Source: Paludibacteraceae bacterium | Lineage (GTDB): Bacteria > Bacteroidota > Bacteroidia > Bacteroidales > Paludibacteraceae | Assembly: GCA_024399655.1 (NCBI GenBank) | Contig: JAKSNP010000003.1 | Coordinates: 1 to 64,000 of the forward strand | Reading direction: 5' to 3' | Length of the DNA stretch: 64,000 nucleotides | Part shown: positions 6,828-14,155 of the stretch, piece after piece | How positions within the stretch are numbered: the stretch's first letter is position 1 | Layout: the number at the start of each line of letters is the position of its first letter | Notes under the pieces: generated by a model | Database searches by the model: none | Told to the model about the DNA's origin: nothing | What the model saw: only the letters and a program-made list of their open reading frames with translations | Translations under genes and position numbers: made by a program

Positions 6828-7062
6828 TGGCACTCACAAATACTCACAACTCACAAAAATATTAAGTGCTTGATATTCATTATATTATTATTTTTCTATC
6901 TATAAAAATATATATAAATAACCCTAATTTTCTGTGAGTTTTGTGAGTTTTTCAAACTTTGTGAGTTTTTTGTGAGTTTTTGTGAGCGTTTTTTAGCATA
7001 CCGAAATTGGCACTAAACCCTTATAAATACTACATGTGAGCGTTGTGATTTTTTGTGAGCCT
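6828..7062. other. Probable replication origin: inverted iterons around an AT-rich core
   Basis: CTCACA occurs at 6833, 6843 and 6850. TGTGAG occurs at 6933, 6942, 6960, 6971, 6981, 7035 and 7054, with TGTGAT at 7044. The two sets face each other across an almost pure A/T stretch (6856-6930). Spacings are mostly 9-11 bp, one helical turn, as in initiator-bound iterons. The site lies just beyond the 3' end of the primase-helicase genes. Function is inferred from this layout. No terminator or gene is seen at 7063-7179. Confidence 0.55.
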
Positions 7063-7141
7063 CGAAATGTGGTCTTAAATTCATTTTATTTTTTGGCATA
7101 AAAAATGGCAGCGACTCTCCCGAGCAGCTACCACCACATTC

Positions 7142-7159
7142 AAAGCAAAAATAACCAAT
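7142..7159 (+). repeat. 18-bp direct repeat, copy 1
   Basis: AAAGCAAAAATAACCAAT is repeated exactly at 12003-12020 next to the tRNA-end junction. The two copies bracket the replication and regulator module. Confidence 0.6.
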
Positions 7160-7179
7160 AACGGATTACTCACATAGTT

Positions 7180-8451
7180 TTAGTCCCCTTCATCGGTTGC
7201 TAAATCAATAGAACCTTGCTGAGGGGATGGCGAACTATGATCGTCAATCTCATCACTGGTTTCCGTTAGGGATGCGACTTTGAGGTTGATGCCATACAAA
7301 GTCTGCACCGCTTTGTAATCAAAACAATAAGCTTGGTCTGTAATTTCTTTCGGGCAATACCTAGTTTCAGTAGTGCCATCTTTTCTAGTTCTGTTCACGG
7401 CAACTTGTTGCATTGTTCCATCGCTAAAAACGGTGAAACGCTTGGTTGTTGATAAACCATAGAAGATGGTTGAATCCGAGCGCAGGTAATAAGCAATACT
7501 TTTCTTCGATACCAATTCTTCCCCGGATTGTCTGCCGTGCATTTGGTACAACTCAAAAATACGGCGATGTCGGAGAAATAGTATCTCCTTGGGAGCATCA
7601 AACTTAATTACCTTGCTTGTTTCATCGTTATCCTTAATGCGCAGTTCCGTGAGCCATTCAATCTTGAAGTCGCCTGTTTCCGTGATATGTCCTTCCCTAA
7701 AGAGGAAGTCAACGATGTTCCAGAATGCTGCCACCTCAGATCCATCTTTTGTGAGGTTGTTTTGCTCTACCAGCATCTTTGCTGTAATGGATAGCAAATC
7801 CCCATAACTATAAGAAACACGAATAATGTTTCGCATAGCATGGAAAGCCGCTAAAGGAACGAGCCAGTTGTTAAACAAGCGGTCCTCGATATTCTTATCC
7901 TTTACGGCTTCGTATAAATCTTGAGCAGCCACTTGAGCAGATAACTTATAGTTAGCAATAAACTGTGGCCGATGCTTCAAGATGTCAAGTAATAGGTGGC
8001 TGCACCCCTGCTTACGTAACTCCACCAAATTTTGGAAACGCCGTCTTTCCTCTGGCGTGCGCTGTTCGTTGGTTTTGACTGTTCGCAGGAAAATCAATCG
8101 AGAGAAGAGTGCGATATCTTTATTCGGCATTTCTTGTCCGGATAGAATGACGCCGGCATCGACCTGCGTCGTTTCGCGCTTCTTATCTTTATCCATGGTC
8201 ATACGTGTGCGCCCGGTACCATCCCACAATCCTTTCAAGAACTCAATCTTGGTAACATCAATGATGTTCTTGTACTCATCTATATGTACGAGCGCATTTG
8301 AGCATTGCGCAACGGCTTCTGATAAGGCGGCAATGGTGGAGTTTAGTATATTGACAGCTTTATTATTGATGATAAAGAAAGCCATCAAAGAGTGTCCGAG
8401 TTCTGATTTACCAGTACCCTTGACACCAAAGATATTCAATATCGGAAACAT
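7180..8451 (-). CDS. Helicase part of a primase-helicase (AAA ATPase), split from its N-terminal half
   Basis: 423 aa beginning at MFPILNIFGVKGTGKSELGH, where GVKGTGKS is a Walker A loop. A Walker B-like ALVHIDEYKN follows near residue 58, then SRLIFLRT resembles sensor/arginine-finger regions. A helicase cannot normally begin three residues before its first core strand. The matching upstream half sits in the adjacent ORF (8436-10541) in another frame, ending in the FRDVI segment expected just before this one. The two ORFs overlap by 16 nt. Either a one-base frameshift broke a single DUF927-type helicase gene, or the ribosome shifts frame, or the chain is made from the overlapping ATG at 8451. 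It would unwind DNA at the element origin next to it. Confidence 0.75.
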   Translation of the reverse strand: MFPILNIFGVKGTGKSELGHSLMAFFIINNKAVNILNSTIAALSEAVAQCSNALVHIDEYKNIIDVTKIEFLKGLWDGTGRTRMTMDKDKKRETTQVDAGVILSGQEMPNKDIALFSRLIFLRTVKTNEQRTPEERRRFQNLVELRKQGCSHLLLDILKHRPQFIANYKLSAQVAAQDLYEAVKDKNIEDRLFNNWLVPLAAFHAMRNIIRVSYSYGDLLSITAKMLVEQNNLTKDGSEVAAFWNIVDFLFREGHITETGDFKIEWLTELRIKDNDETSKVIKFDAPKEILFLRHRRIFELYQMHGRQSGEELVSKKSIAYYLRSDSTIFYGLSTTKRFTVFSDGTMQQVAVNRTRKDGTTETRYCPKEITDQAYCFDYKAVQTLYGINLKVASLTETSDEIDDHSSPSPQQGSIDLATDEGD

Positions 8452-10541
8452 CTTCGTATGATCGCAATTACATCACGGAAAACAGTGGCAAGCAGGAACG
8501 CATAAGCGACTTTGGCATTATCTCCAAAACTATCCACCAAGCGGGATATATATTCCTCCATACTGAAACTACCGTAGGTGGTGTGGATAAATTGGTGCTC
8601 AAAGTCGCTCTCACTTTTCTCACTATCATCCCTGATAGTCGATGCGGATGGGAGGTAGTAGTTGCGCTGTTCAAGAGTTCCCTCGTTCAGCTTGACAATA
8701 CCATACTCATCCGCTGCGTGCCATACGGCACCATCAAAGATACCATTGCCAAAGGCATAGAATAAAGTACGCTTTTGCCAACCGAGTTTGTGGATTAGGT
8801 AAGCCGTGTCCGTAGCTTTATAAAGGTACCGTTTAAGACTTGTCAATTGTTCGTCCTTTGCCAGCCACAGGAAGTTGCCCAAAGACTCAACCTTGGTTGC
8901 GAACTTAACACGACTTGCCAAATCCTCTTGCTTTAATTCTATGACTTCGCTAGTGCCATACATATTCGTAATCTTAAAGATACGAGACGATGCAGTAGCG
9001 TCTTTGATATGGAATAGTGGTTTAAGAACAAAATTAGACCATTCGTAGGTTTTACCTTTTTCGCCCACAGTGACATAGCAATGGTTCTTTTCAATAAAAC
9101 CATATTGCTCCAACTGCTCCCCATCAATATCCTTATCACGCTTCTGCCTGATGAGGTCTTTGGTGAGATTGCACTTGGCATTGGTGATGGCATCCGTCCA
9201 AGTTTTCTTGGTCGCCTTGATATAGGGTGTAATCTCATCAATTATGATATTGACTTGGTATTCAGTTTTGACATAACTGAGTAGGCGTGCAACTTCGCTG
9301 ACATTATGCTCCGTGTCATCGCCGTGCATAGCACTAAGTTTAGCGGCATACCAAACAATGAAATTTTCTTCGCTGACCATATCAAACTTATTCTTTGTTT
9401 GGAAATATGAGTCAGCGTCCATTTTTTCGGGCTTTTTGCCCTTTGTGGACTTTGATTTATCGCTGGAGGTAATTTCCTTTACCAACACCTTATCAAAGCC
9501 CATAGCGAGACATTTCTCGCCAAATTTCATTACCTTTTTTATGCCGGTACCATACTTTTCTCCTGCCTTTGGTGGATCAATGTCCGGGATAAAGCATAAT
9601 GTATGCGCATATCGTTGCAGTTGTTGCAATTGGTGTTCCGTCCAATCTGAGCCGAGACTGGCAACAGCATTATTGATTTCGAGGTATTGTAAGCGCAACA
9701 CATCGGGGCCACCTTCCATAAGGTAGAATTTATCTTCAGAAGCACCGTACTGTCGCGCTACATCCAAACCAAATACCGACTTGTCCTTTGAGTATAAAAG
9801 ACTATTCTTTGAATTGAGGTATTTAGGAGGTTCCTTGTCGCCTTTAGGTGTTGAACCTTTGGAAGCCGGAACATATCGTGCCGTGTATGCAATAATCAAC
9901 TGGCTGGCACTGCGTATAGGAATCATTACACGGCCACGAAAGAAATCATAAGTGTGAGACTTGTCCTCACTCTCGGCTAATAAGCCCAACTCAATTAAAA
10001 TTTGTTCGGATAGATGTTTCTCCTTCGCCCAATCTTTGAGTTTATGAAAATCGTTGTATGCGTAGCCAATTCCATACGCATCTACAAAATCAACACCCCA
10101 ACGTTTAGTGGCATAAGACAATGCAGCCAGGGCTTCAGGATTATCTTCACGGATATTCCGGACAAAGAACTGCTGCACCCGTTGGTAGGTGTTAATCATC
10201 AATTGTCGGCGATTATCTTCATCCCTTCGCTTGGCTTTCTCCTCTGGAGTTTCTTCTTCCTCTGTGAGGGTTATCTTATACCTATCGGCTAACTGCTTAA
10301 TGGCTTGAGGAAAAGAATAGCCATGCTTCTCCATAAGATAATCGACAGGATGACCATATTTGCCACACCCAAAGCATTTGTAACTGTTCCGGGCAGGGAA
10401 CACAACAAATGATGGGGTCTTCTCAGTATGGAAAGGGCAACAGCATCGGAGGTTCTTACCATATCGGGTAAGATCTTCCTCAACAACGTCCTCAATACGT
10501 GCAACATCAAGAACGCGGTCTATATCACTTCTTAGTATCAT
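8436..10541 (-). CDS. DnaG-like primase with TOPRIM domain and N-terminal helicase half
   Basis: 701 aa. Residues 1-100 are a CHC2-type zinc domain (CCPFHTEKTPSF ... YKCFGCGKYGH). Residues about 170-400 form the primase catalytic core with a TOPRIM-like region (FYLMEGGPDVLRL, LCFIPDIDPP). Residues about 460-701 resemble the N-terminal part of DUF927 helicases (YLIHKLGWQKRTLFYAFGNG). The reading frame ends at FRDVIAIIRRCFRY, while the helicase continues in the next frame at 8451. It presumably primes and supports replication of the element. It overlaps the upstream 124-aa gene by 17 nt, indicating translational coupling. Confidence 0.8.
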   Translation of the reverse strand: MILRSDIDRVLDVARIEDVVEEDLTRYGKNLRCCCPFHTEKTPSFVVFPARNSYKCFGCGKYGHPVDYLMEKHGYSFPQAIKQLADRYKITLTEEEETPEEKAKRRDEDNRRQLMINTYQRVQQFFVRNIREDNPEALAALSYATKRWGVDFVDAYGIGYAYNDFHKLKDWAKEKHLSEQILIELGLLAESEDKSHTYDFFRGRVMIPIRSASQLIIAYTARYVPASKGSTPKGDKEPPKYLNSKNSLLYSKDKSVFGLDVARQYGASEDKFYLMEGGPDVLRLQYLEINNAVASLGSDWTEHQLQQLQRYAHTLCFIPDIDPPKAGEKYGTGIKKVMKFGEKCLAMGFDKVLVKEITSSDKSKSTKGKKPEKMDADSYFQTKNKFDMVSEENFIVWYAAKLSAMHGDDTEHNVSEVARLLSYVKTEYQVNIIIDEITPYIKATKKTWTDAITNAKCNLTKDLIRQKRDKDIDGEQLEQYGFIEKNHCYVTVGEKGKTYEWSNFVLKPLFHIKDATASSRIFKITNMYGTSEVIELKQEDLASRVKFATKVESLGNFLWLAKDEQLTSLKRYLYKATDTAYLIHKLGWQKRTLFYAFGNGIFDGAVWHAADEYGIVKLNEGTLEQRNYYLPSASTIRDDSEKSESDFEHQFIHTTYGSFSMEEYISRLVDSFGDNAKVAYAFLLATVFRDVIAIIRRCFRY

Positions 10542-10899
10542 GGGCGGCTCTCTCTGTTGATTGATTGGTTAAAGTCCATTCTTCAATAGACTCACGGCGT
10601 TGTTCTGCGGTTTCATTAATAATAAGATCATACTGGGGTAAGCGTCTGCCTTTCCAATCTGTACACTTGCCTACATAAGACCAAGTAGCCAGTACCATAC
10701 ATGGTGCTTTGGAAAGACGATTACCAACCTTTATGACCGCCTCCGACTTTACCAGTCCTTTCGCACATCGGACTAGTCCGGGAGAGTCGTTCTCAAAATA
10801 AATCTCAGTTATCCGTAGTTCTTCCTTGTGCTCCTCCATGGCACGGAACCAACTATTGACATGCTTGAGATGTACATTCGTTTTTACATACGTTTTCAT
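10525..10899 (-). CDS. Hypothetical protein, 124 aa, replication operon
   Basis: Not recognised. A beta-strand-like region (RITEIYFENDSPGLVRCAKG, then EAVIKVGNRLS) is followed by a charged tail ending HDTKK. It overlaps the preceding gene by 47 nt if the ATG at 10899 is used; the ATG at 10839 would avoid the overlap. It overlaps the primase by 17 nt. Its position between a small helix-turn-helix gene and the primase suggests a replication accessory or DNA-binding role, which is inference. Confidence 0.55.
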   Translation of the reverse strand: MKTYVKTNVHLKHVNSWFRAMEEHKEELRITEIYFENDSPGLVRCAKGLVKSEAVIKVGNRLSKAPCMVLATWSYVGKCTDWKGRRLPQYDLIINETAEQRRESIEEWTLTNQSTERAAHDTKK

Positions 10900-11221
10900 A
10901 GACCTTACTTATTATATTGTTTGTTCGCTTTTGATCCTTACGTGGGACAGATACGCGCTGTAGCTCATAGCCGTCCTTTATTCTATCAATAACCAACTGG
11001 CGATAATTTGCAAAATTATCAAGGAAGTCTGACAAAATTTTCTCGAGCGCACGCGCTTCCAATAGACTAAAATTGCAGTGATTTTGTTTGTAGTAGAAGG
11101 TTGAACGTCCCCAACCTAACTCTACATCCATCACATCCCGGAACACTCTTTTTTGGTTTTGGGTCAAAGAATGATAAAAAACACTTAAATTTTGCATTTT
11201 TTTGTACGAAAATTTTGTCAT
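10853..11221 (-). CDS. Small HTH-like DNA-binding protein, 122 aa
   Basis: The central segment VELGWGRSTFYYKQNHCNFS, followed by EARALEKILSDFL, resembles small helix-turn-helix proteins common in Bacteroidota phages and elements, where a GWxxSTFY recognition helix is typical. The C-terminus is basic. It is the first gene of the replication operon, 22 nt after a predicted transcription start. It faces the XRE regulator, so it may be the anti-repressor or Cro-like partner in a two-gene switch. That role is inferred from layout only. Confidence 0.5.
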   Translation of the reverse strand: MTKFSYKKMQNLSVFYHSLTQNQKRVFRDVMDVELGWGRSTFYYKQNHCNFSLLEARALEKILSDFLDNFANYRQLVIDRIKDGYELQRVSVPRKDQKRTNNIISKVYENVCKNECTSQACQ

Positions 11222-11236
11222 ATCAATTATTTTTAC

Positions 11237-11257
11237 TAACTTTGCACCGCAAAATTA
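11237..11257. promoter_or_regulatory. Overlapping opposed promoters of the regulator switch
   Basis: A plus-strand TAACTTTG (11237-11244) reads toward the XRE gene. A minus-strand TAATTTTG (11250-11257) reads toward the replication operon. Their predicted start sites cross by several bases, so two polymerases cannot occupy both. The plus transcript would have a leader of about 160 nt. Confidence 0.5.
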
Positions 11258-11275
11258 CAAATAATATTTGAATTA

Positions 11276-11291
11276 CACAAATATAATTGTG
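11276..11291. promoter_or_regulatory. Dyad operator candidate
   Basis: CACAA-ATATAA-TTGTG, a 16-bp inverted repeat immediately beside the two opposed promoters, is a likely regulator binding site. Confidence 0.4.
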
Positions 11292-11414
11292 ATATTTCAA
11301 TTAAAAATGTGCATTTTCTGCAATTTTTAATAAATTTATTTGTAATACTAGTAAAATTATTATATTAAACGCGCGTTCCTTTAATAGTACACGCGACATT
11401 CAAAGCAAAGCAAA

Positions 11415-11816
11415 ATGTATAACGGAGAAAAAATCCGCTCCTTGCTATACGAGCAAGGTAAAAAGCCAACCGACTTAGCGGAGTATGTATTCAAAAATGG
11501 GCATCGGGCAATAACGCCACTTATTACGGGCAATCCGACTGCCGAGACACTGGAGAACGTAGCAGATTTCTTCAAAGTTTCCACCGAAGTATTTTTCAAA
11601 CGCCAAGTGCTACTTGAAAATGGGGAGAGCGATAGCTCTGCTCAAATTCCCTATATTGATTTAATTGTATCTGCCAAGGACGAATTAAATAAAACCCTTA
11701 AGGAACAGAATACACTTCTCACCAAGGAAAAGAAAAATCTGCAACGTGAGAACAAGGAGTTAAAGCAACAATTAGAGGATGCAAAAAAATTGATAGAAAA
11801 TTTGCGTAAGTCATAA
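11415..11816 (+). CDS. XRE-type helix-turn-helix regulator with coiled-coil tail
   Basis: 133 aa. Residues 1-60 are a Cro/CI-type helix-turn-helix (IRSLLYEQGKKPTDLAEYVF, then TLENVADFFKVSTEVFF). Residues 85-130 form a heptad-rich coiled coil (LKEQNTLLTKEKKNLQRENK), probably for dimerisation. It is the only plus-strand gene of clear size in the element and is divergent from the replication operon. A repressor controlling that operon through the dyad at 11276-11291 is the natural reading. The last 20 bases of the gene have a decayed copy at 13455-13497. Confidence 0.75.
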   Translation: MYNGEKIRSLLYEQGKKPTDLAEYVFKNGHRAITPLITGNPTAETLENVADFFKVSTEVFFKRQVLLENGESDSSAQIPYIDLIVSAKDELNKTLKEQNTLLTKEKKNLQRENKELKQQLEDAKKLIENLRKS

Positions 11817-11824
11817 TTTTTTAC

Positions 11825-11832
11825 TAATTTTG
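11825..11832 (+). promoter_or_regulatory. Second copy of the XRE-type promoter
   Basis: TAATTTTG within ACTAATTTTGCACCG, nearly identical to the ACTAACTTTGCACCG at 11235. It points into the gene-free junction region 11840-12100, where no credible ORF lies (only a 15-codon one at 11861). Confidence 0.45.
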
Positions 11833-11862
11833 CACCGTGTTTTGAGAGATAAAAACACCCAT

Positions 11863-11963
11863 GGTGGAATCGGGTCAAACGAATACCACCTTTGGGGGAA
11901 TCGGGTAAAGACCTAAATTGAAAGTTTCCTTTATCAACGAGGGTTAAAGTGGGGGAATTGGGT
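11863..11963 (+). repeat. Three direct repeats, arm-site candidates
   Basis: GGTGGAATCGGGT (11863), GGGGGAATCGGGT (11894) and GGGGGAATTGGGT (11951) lie 100-200 bp from the junction core. Spaced direct repeats at this distance resemble arm-type sites of tyrosine integrases; this is inference. Confidence 0.5.
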
Positions 11964-11972
11964 ACTCAAAAC

Positions 11973-11990
11973 ACCGACGAAATACCGACG
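11973..11990 (+). repeat. Tandem ACCGACG pair
   Basis: Two ACCGACG units with an 11-bp period. The same 11-bp-period ACCGAC pair occurs in inverted orientation at 13185-13201 beside a copy of the junction core. Confidence 0.55.
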
Positions 11991-12002
11991 AGACAAGCAA
12001 AA

Positions 12003-12020
12003 AAAGCAAAAATAACCAAT
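12003..12020 (+). repeat. 18-bp direct repeat, copy 2
   Basis: AAAGCAAAAATAACCAAT, identical to 7142-7159. Confidence 0.6.
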
Positions 12021-12066
12021 TATAAACCACTGGGTTTCAGCAAGTTACAAAATCCGTGTCGCTTGA

Positions 12067-12099
12067 ATTGAGTCGAGGGTTCGAATCCCTCGGGGGACA
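12067..12099 (+). other. Right attachment site: displaced tRNA 3' end
   Basis: GAGGG-TTCGAAT-CCCTC (12075-12091) is a complete T stem and loop, followed by a seven-base 3' acceptor strand GGGGGAC and discriminator A (12099). No matching 5' half (expected GTCCCCC) or anticodon arm lies upstream, so this is not a whole tRNA. It is the 3' end displaced by integration. The reconstituted tRNA should lie left of the window. Isotype not determined. Confidence 0.7.
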
Positions 12100-12138
12100 C
12101 AAAAGACAAGGACATCCATTTGGGTGTCCTTGTCTTTT
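12100..12138. terminator. Strong bidirectional terminator, original tRNA terminator
   Basis: AAAAGACAAGGACA pairs with TGTCCTTGTCTTTT around a short loop. It follows the tRNA end directly, as expected for the native terminator of the target tRNA gene. Bases 12139-12281 hold nothing recognisable. Confidence 0.85.
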
Positions 12139-12281
12139 ATATCTATAGAGACTATTTATGTCAAATGTATATCGGCATTTCGCTTGTGGAAGACTCAAAG
12201 TAAACTATTCTAAACTACGAATCGAAACATTTCTCCAAAGTCCGAATAAATTACCATAGATGATGCGGGATTATCCAGAAA

Positions 12282-12683
12282 TCATTCTTTTACAAATGAA
12301 CTTATTTCAATCAGGTTACCTTCAGGATCTGCGATATAGCAGGTCCGTTGTCCCCAAGGTTCGGTGGTTGGTGCAAAAACGGGCGTTGCCCCTAATTCGA
12401 TGGCACGAGAATATTCGTTATCCACATCTGCAAAAGTAGGAACATCGAACGATAGTTCCATAGTGCCATTTTTACCAAGAGGATAACTATATTGTTGCAA
12501 AGTCATCTGCTCAAAATCCTTGCGAGGATAAAGAATGAGCCGCATCTCATCCAGTCGCAACTCTACGTTTGGTTCAACACCATTCCAATCTGTATGAAAT
12601 CCAAACACATCGCGATAGAACGCCACAACTTTGGCATTGTCCGTAGTAAAAATTCCAATGGTATTAAAGTAAAAACGTTTCAT
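12282..12683 (-). CDS. VOC-family (glyoxalase/bleomycin-resistance fold) protein
   Basis: 133 aa with the paired beta-alpha-beta-beta-beta modules of the VOC superfamily. Module one is FNTIGIFTTDNAKVVAFYRD..FGF. Module two ends with WGQRTCYIADPEGNLIEISS, containing the usual DPEGN and metal-ligand Glu. Full length for a single-chain dimeric member. Substrate cannot be read from sequence. It is the first chromosomal gene beyond the element junction and is transcribed toward it. Confidence 0.85.
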   Translation of the reverse strand: MKRFYFNTIGIFTTDNAKVVAFYRDVFGFHTDWNGVEPNVELRLDEMRLILYPRKDFEQMTLQQYSYPLGKNGTMELSFDVPTFADVDNEYSRAIELGATPVFAPTTEPWGQRTCYIADPEGNLIEISSFVKE

Positions 12684-12719
12684 GACGAGATGATTAACTG
12701 CTAAGTTAATAAACCATAT

Positions 12720-13070
12720 CTAATTATAATGGCATTTTTTAATTCCAACTTCTGTCATAAGCCCTTGTTCTATCAGCCGATGGCAACGTTGTATATTGAG
12801 TTCCGTCCAATGGGAGTGCTTTCGTCGCGGTGAAATGCGTTGTAGGCAACCTGCACCTTCTGGATTTTTCTTGACTGTAGAATCTATCCAACCAAAGCAA
12901 AGAGCTTCTTCCACCACCTCCACATATCTAATCATTTCGCCGGCACCATTATCCAATGGCACAGCCGTTTTCGCGCGAGAGCAAAGCACCCACACCTCAT
13001 TTTCAATGGCAGCATTAGTGCATAACCATGCACGAAGTTCTTTTCTATTTAATGGACGAAGTATGTTCAT
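12720..13070 (-). pseudogene. Truncated YdeI/OmpD-associated-family protein
   Basis: 116 aa from the ATG at 13070. RYVEVVEEALCFGWIDSTVK and LQRISPRRKHSHWTELNIQR match the N-terminal two thirds of YdeI-like proteins, which are normally about 190 aa. The frame stops soon after LMTEVGIKKCHYN, so the C-terminal third is missing. Only 36 bp separate it from the VOC gene, leaving no room for the lost part. The predicted promoter (13082-13089) leaves a leader of about five bases. Probably a decayed gene in the scar zone. Confidence 0.65.
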
Positions 13071-13081
13071 TTTTGCGTTTG

Positions 13082-13089
13082 CAAAGGTA
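13082..13089 (-). promoter_or_regulatory. -7 box of the YdeI-like gene
   Basis: Minus-strand TACCTTTG; predicted start of transcription about five bases before the ATG at 13070. Confidence 0.55.
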
Positions 13090-13180
13090 CACAAAATTTT
13101 ACATGCATGCAAATTTGAAGGCAACAAAGTTCCATTTTTTAGTTTCAGACATCATTTTTCCGGCAGAATAACTGACAGCC

Positions 13181-13217
13181 GAGTGTCGGTCAAGTGTCGG
13201 TCAACCCTCGACTCAAT
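13181..13217 (-). repeat. Inverted att-like site
   Basis: ATTGAGTCGAGGGTT (minus strand, 13217-13203) is an exact 15-base copy of 12067-12081. It is followed by two ACCGAC units with the same 11-bp period as at 11973-11990. The right half of the tRNA T arm is absent, so this is an att relic or arm region, not a tRNA. Confidence 0.5.
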
Positions 13218-13225
13218 AAATAGTT

Positions 13226-13303
13226 CTAATAGAAAATCTTAAAATCGAGTTCTGCCTTACGAAGTTCCAAATCACGTTCCGTAGTTAGCAGTTGTTTCGT
13301 CAT
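13226..13303 (-). pseudogene. Possible gene fragment
   Basis: A 25-codon minus ORF, MTKQLLTTERDLELRKAELD plus five residues, has the composition of a real helical C-terminus but no gene body. An overlapping frame upstream (…FAIEEVYTRYDE) also looks coding, suggesting a frameshifted remnant. Identity unknown. Confidence 0.2.
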
Positions 13304-13454
13304 ATCGTGTATATACTTCCTCTATTGCAAATAAACAAGCAATGTAATTTATCCTGAATTGAGGCAGTTGTCCAAATAAGTTGCATTCTCATATAGATTT
13401 ACACTAATTTACTGCCAACAAGTATATAATTCCCCAAAATTTTTCAATTTTACA

Positions 13455-13497
13455 AATTTGAGAGCAAAATATTTGTAGAAATTTGCGTAAGTCATTA
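13455..13497 (+). pseudogene. Decayed copy of the XRE gene 3' end
   Basis: AAATTTGCGTAAGTCAT (13480-13496) matches the last codons of the regulator at 11415-11816, and about 25 bases before it align with small gaps. All of the gene body is missing. Together with the att-like site it marks a former related element. Nothing else is seen in 13071-13506. Confidence 0.45.
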
Positions 13498-13506
13498 TTC
13501 CAAGTC

Positions 13507-14154
13507 CTATTTTTTCGGTTGGAGTGATATAATATCTTTGGGTTCGAGGTTAGACTTGGGATAGCCTTCCGTGGCAACACGATACATGGCATTGACCATC
13601 TCTTTCATGGTGCAGATTTGCCCCAGCAAACGCAATAAAGGATAAAGTACCAATACAACTTTTTGCGCTTTGACTTGGTGGTTGGTTTGCCCTAAATAAG
13701 GACGCATAAACATCGGTCTCCAGCCATATGCGTGAGCAAAGCCCATAGCCTGTGTCTCACGCTCGGTGGAGGACTTGATCTGTTGCCACAGCAAGCGTCC
13801 CTTATCACTTGTTCCAGCTCCGGATAAATAGATATATGTCATGTCCTTTTTATTGGGGAGGATAGAGGCAAAATGTACCGGAATGTCGTGACTGATAATG
13901 CGATACGCATCTATCGGCGTACCAACTGATGTTATACCAGCGATAAAAAAACAAACATCGTACCCTCTTAAGTTTGGATCGTCCGCTTTAAGTGCCAACA
14001 AATCAGGTACGATATATTCTTTCAATTTAGGGTGCGTATGTCCACAAGGTCTGCGCCCAACAGAAAGGACATTCTCAATCCGTTCATCATCAAGCATGGC
14101 GAGTAAAACACCCTCACCCACATACCCTGTAGCTCCTGTTAGAATTACTTTCAT
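13507..14154 (-). CDS. NAD(P)-binding epimerase/dehydratase-like protein
   Basis: 215 aa with an N-terminal Rossmann motif (VILTGATGYVGEGVLLAMLD) and a later YIYLSGAG strand, typical of atypical short-chain dehydrogenases of the NmrA/YbjT kind. The length is short for extended SDRs. The Tyr-x-x-x-Lys pair is not obvious, so it may bind the cofactor without classical catalysis. It starts one base after glsB stops and thus belongs to the glsA-glsB transcription unit. A lipid-related role is suggested by context only. Confidence 0.75.
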   Translation of the reverse strand: MKVILTGATGYVGEGVLLAMLDDERIENVLSVGRRPCGHTHPKLKEYIVPDLLALKADDPNLRGYDVCFFIAGITSVGTPIDAYRIISHDIPVHFASILPNKKDMTYIYLSGAGTSDKGRLLWQQIKSSTERETQAMGFAHAYGWRPMFMRPYLGQTNHQVKAQKVVLVLYPLLRLLGQICTMKEMVNAMYRVATEGYPKSNLEPKDIISLQPKK

Positions 14155-14155
14155 A

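Noticed and set aside
6828-7062. Possible CRISPR array because of regularly spaced short repeats
   Set aside because: Units are only 6-10 bp, spacing about one helical turn, with no spacers of CRISPR length and no cas genes.
12030-12100. Complete tRNA gene
   Set aside because: Only the T arm and 3' acceptor strand are present; no D arm, anticodon arm or 5' acceptor strand can be found upstream.
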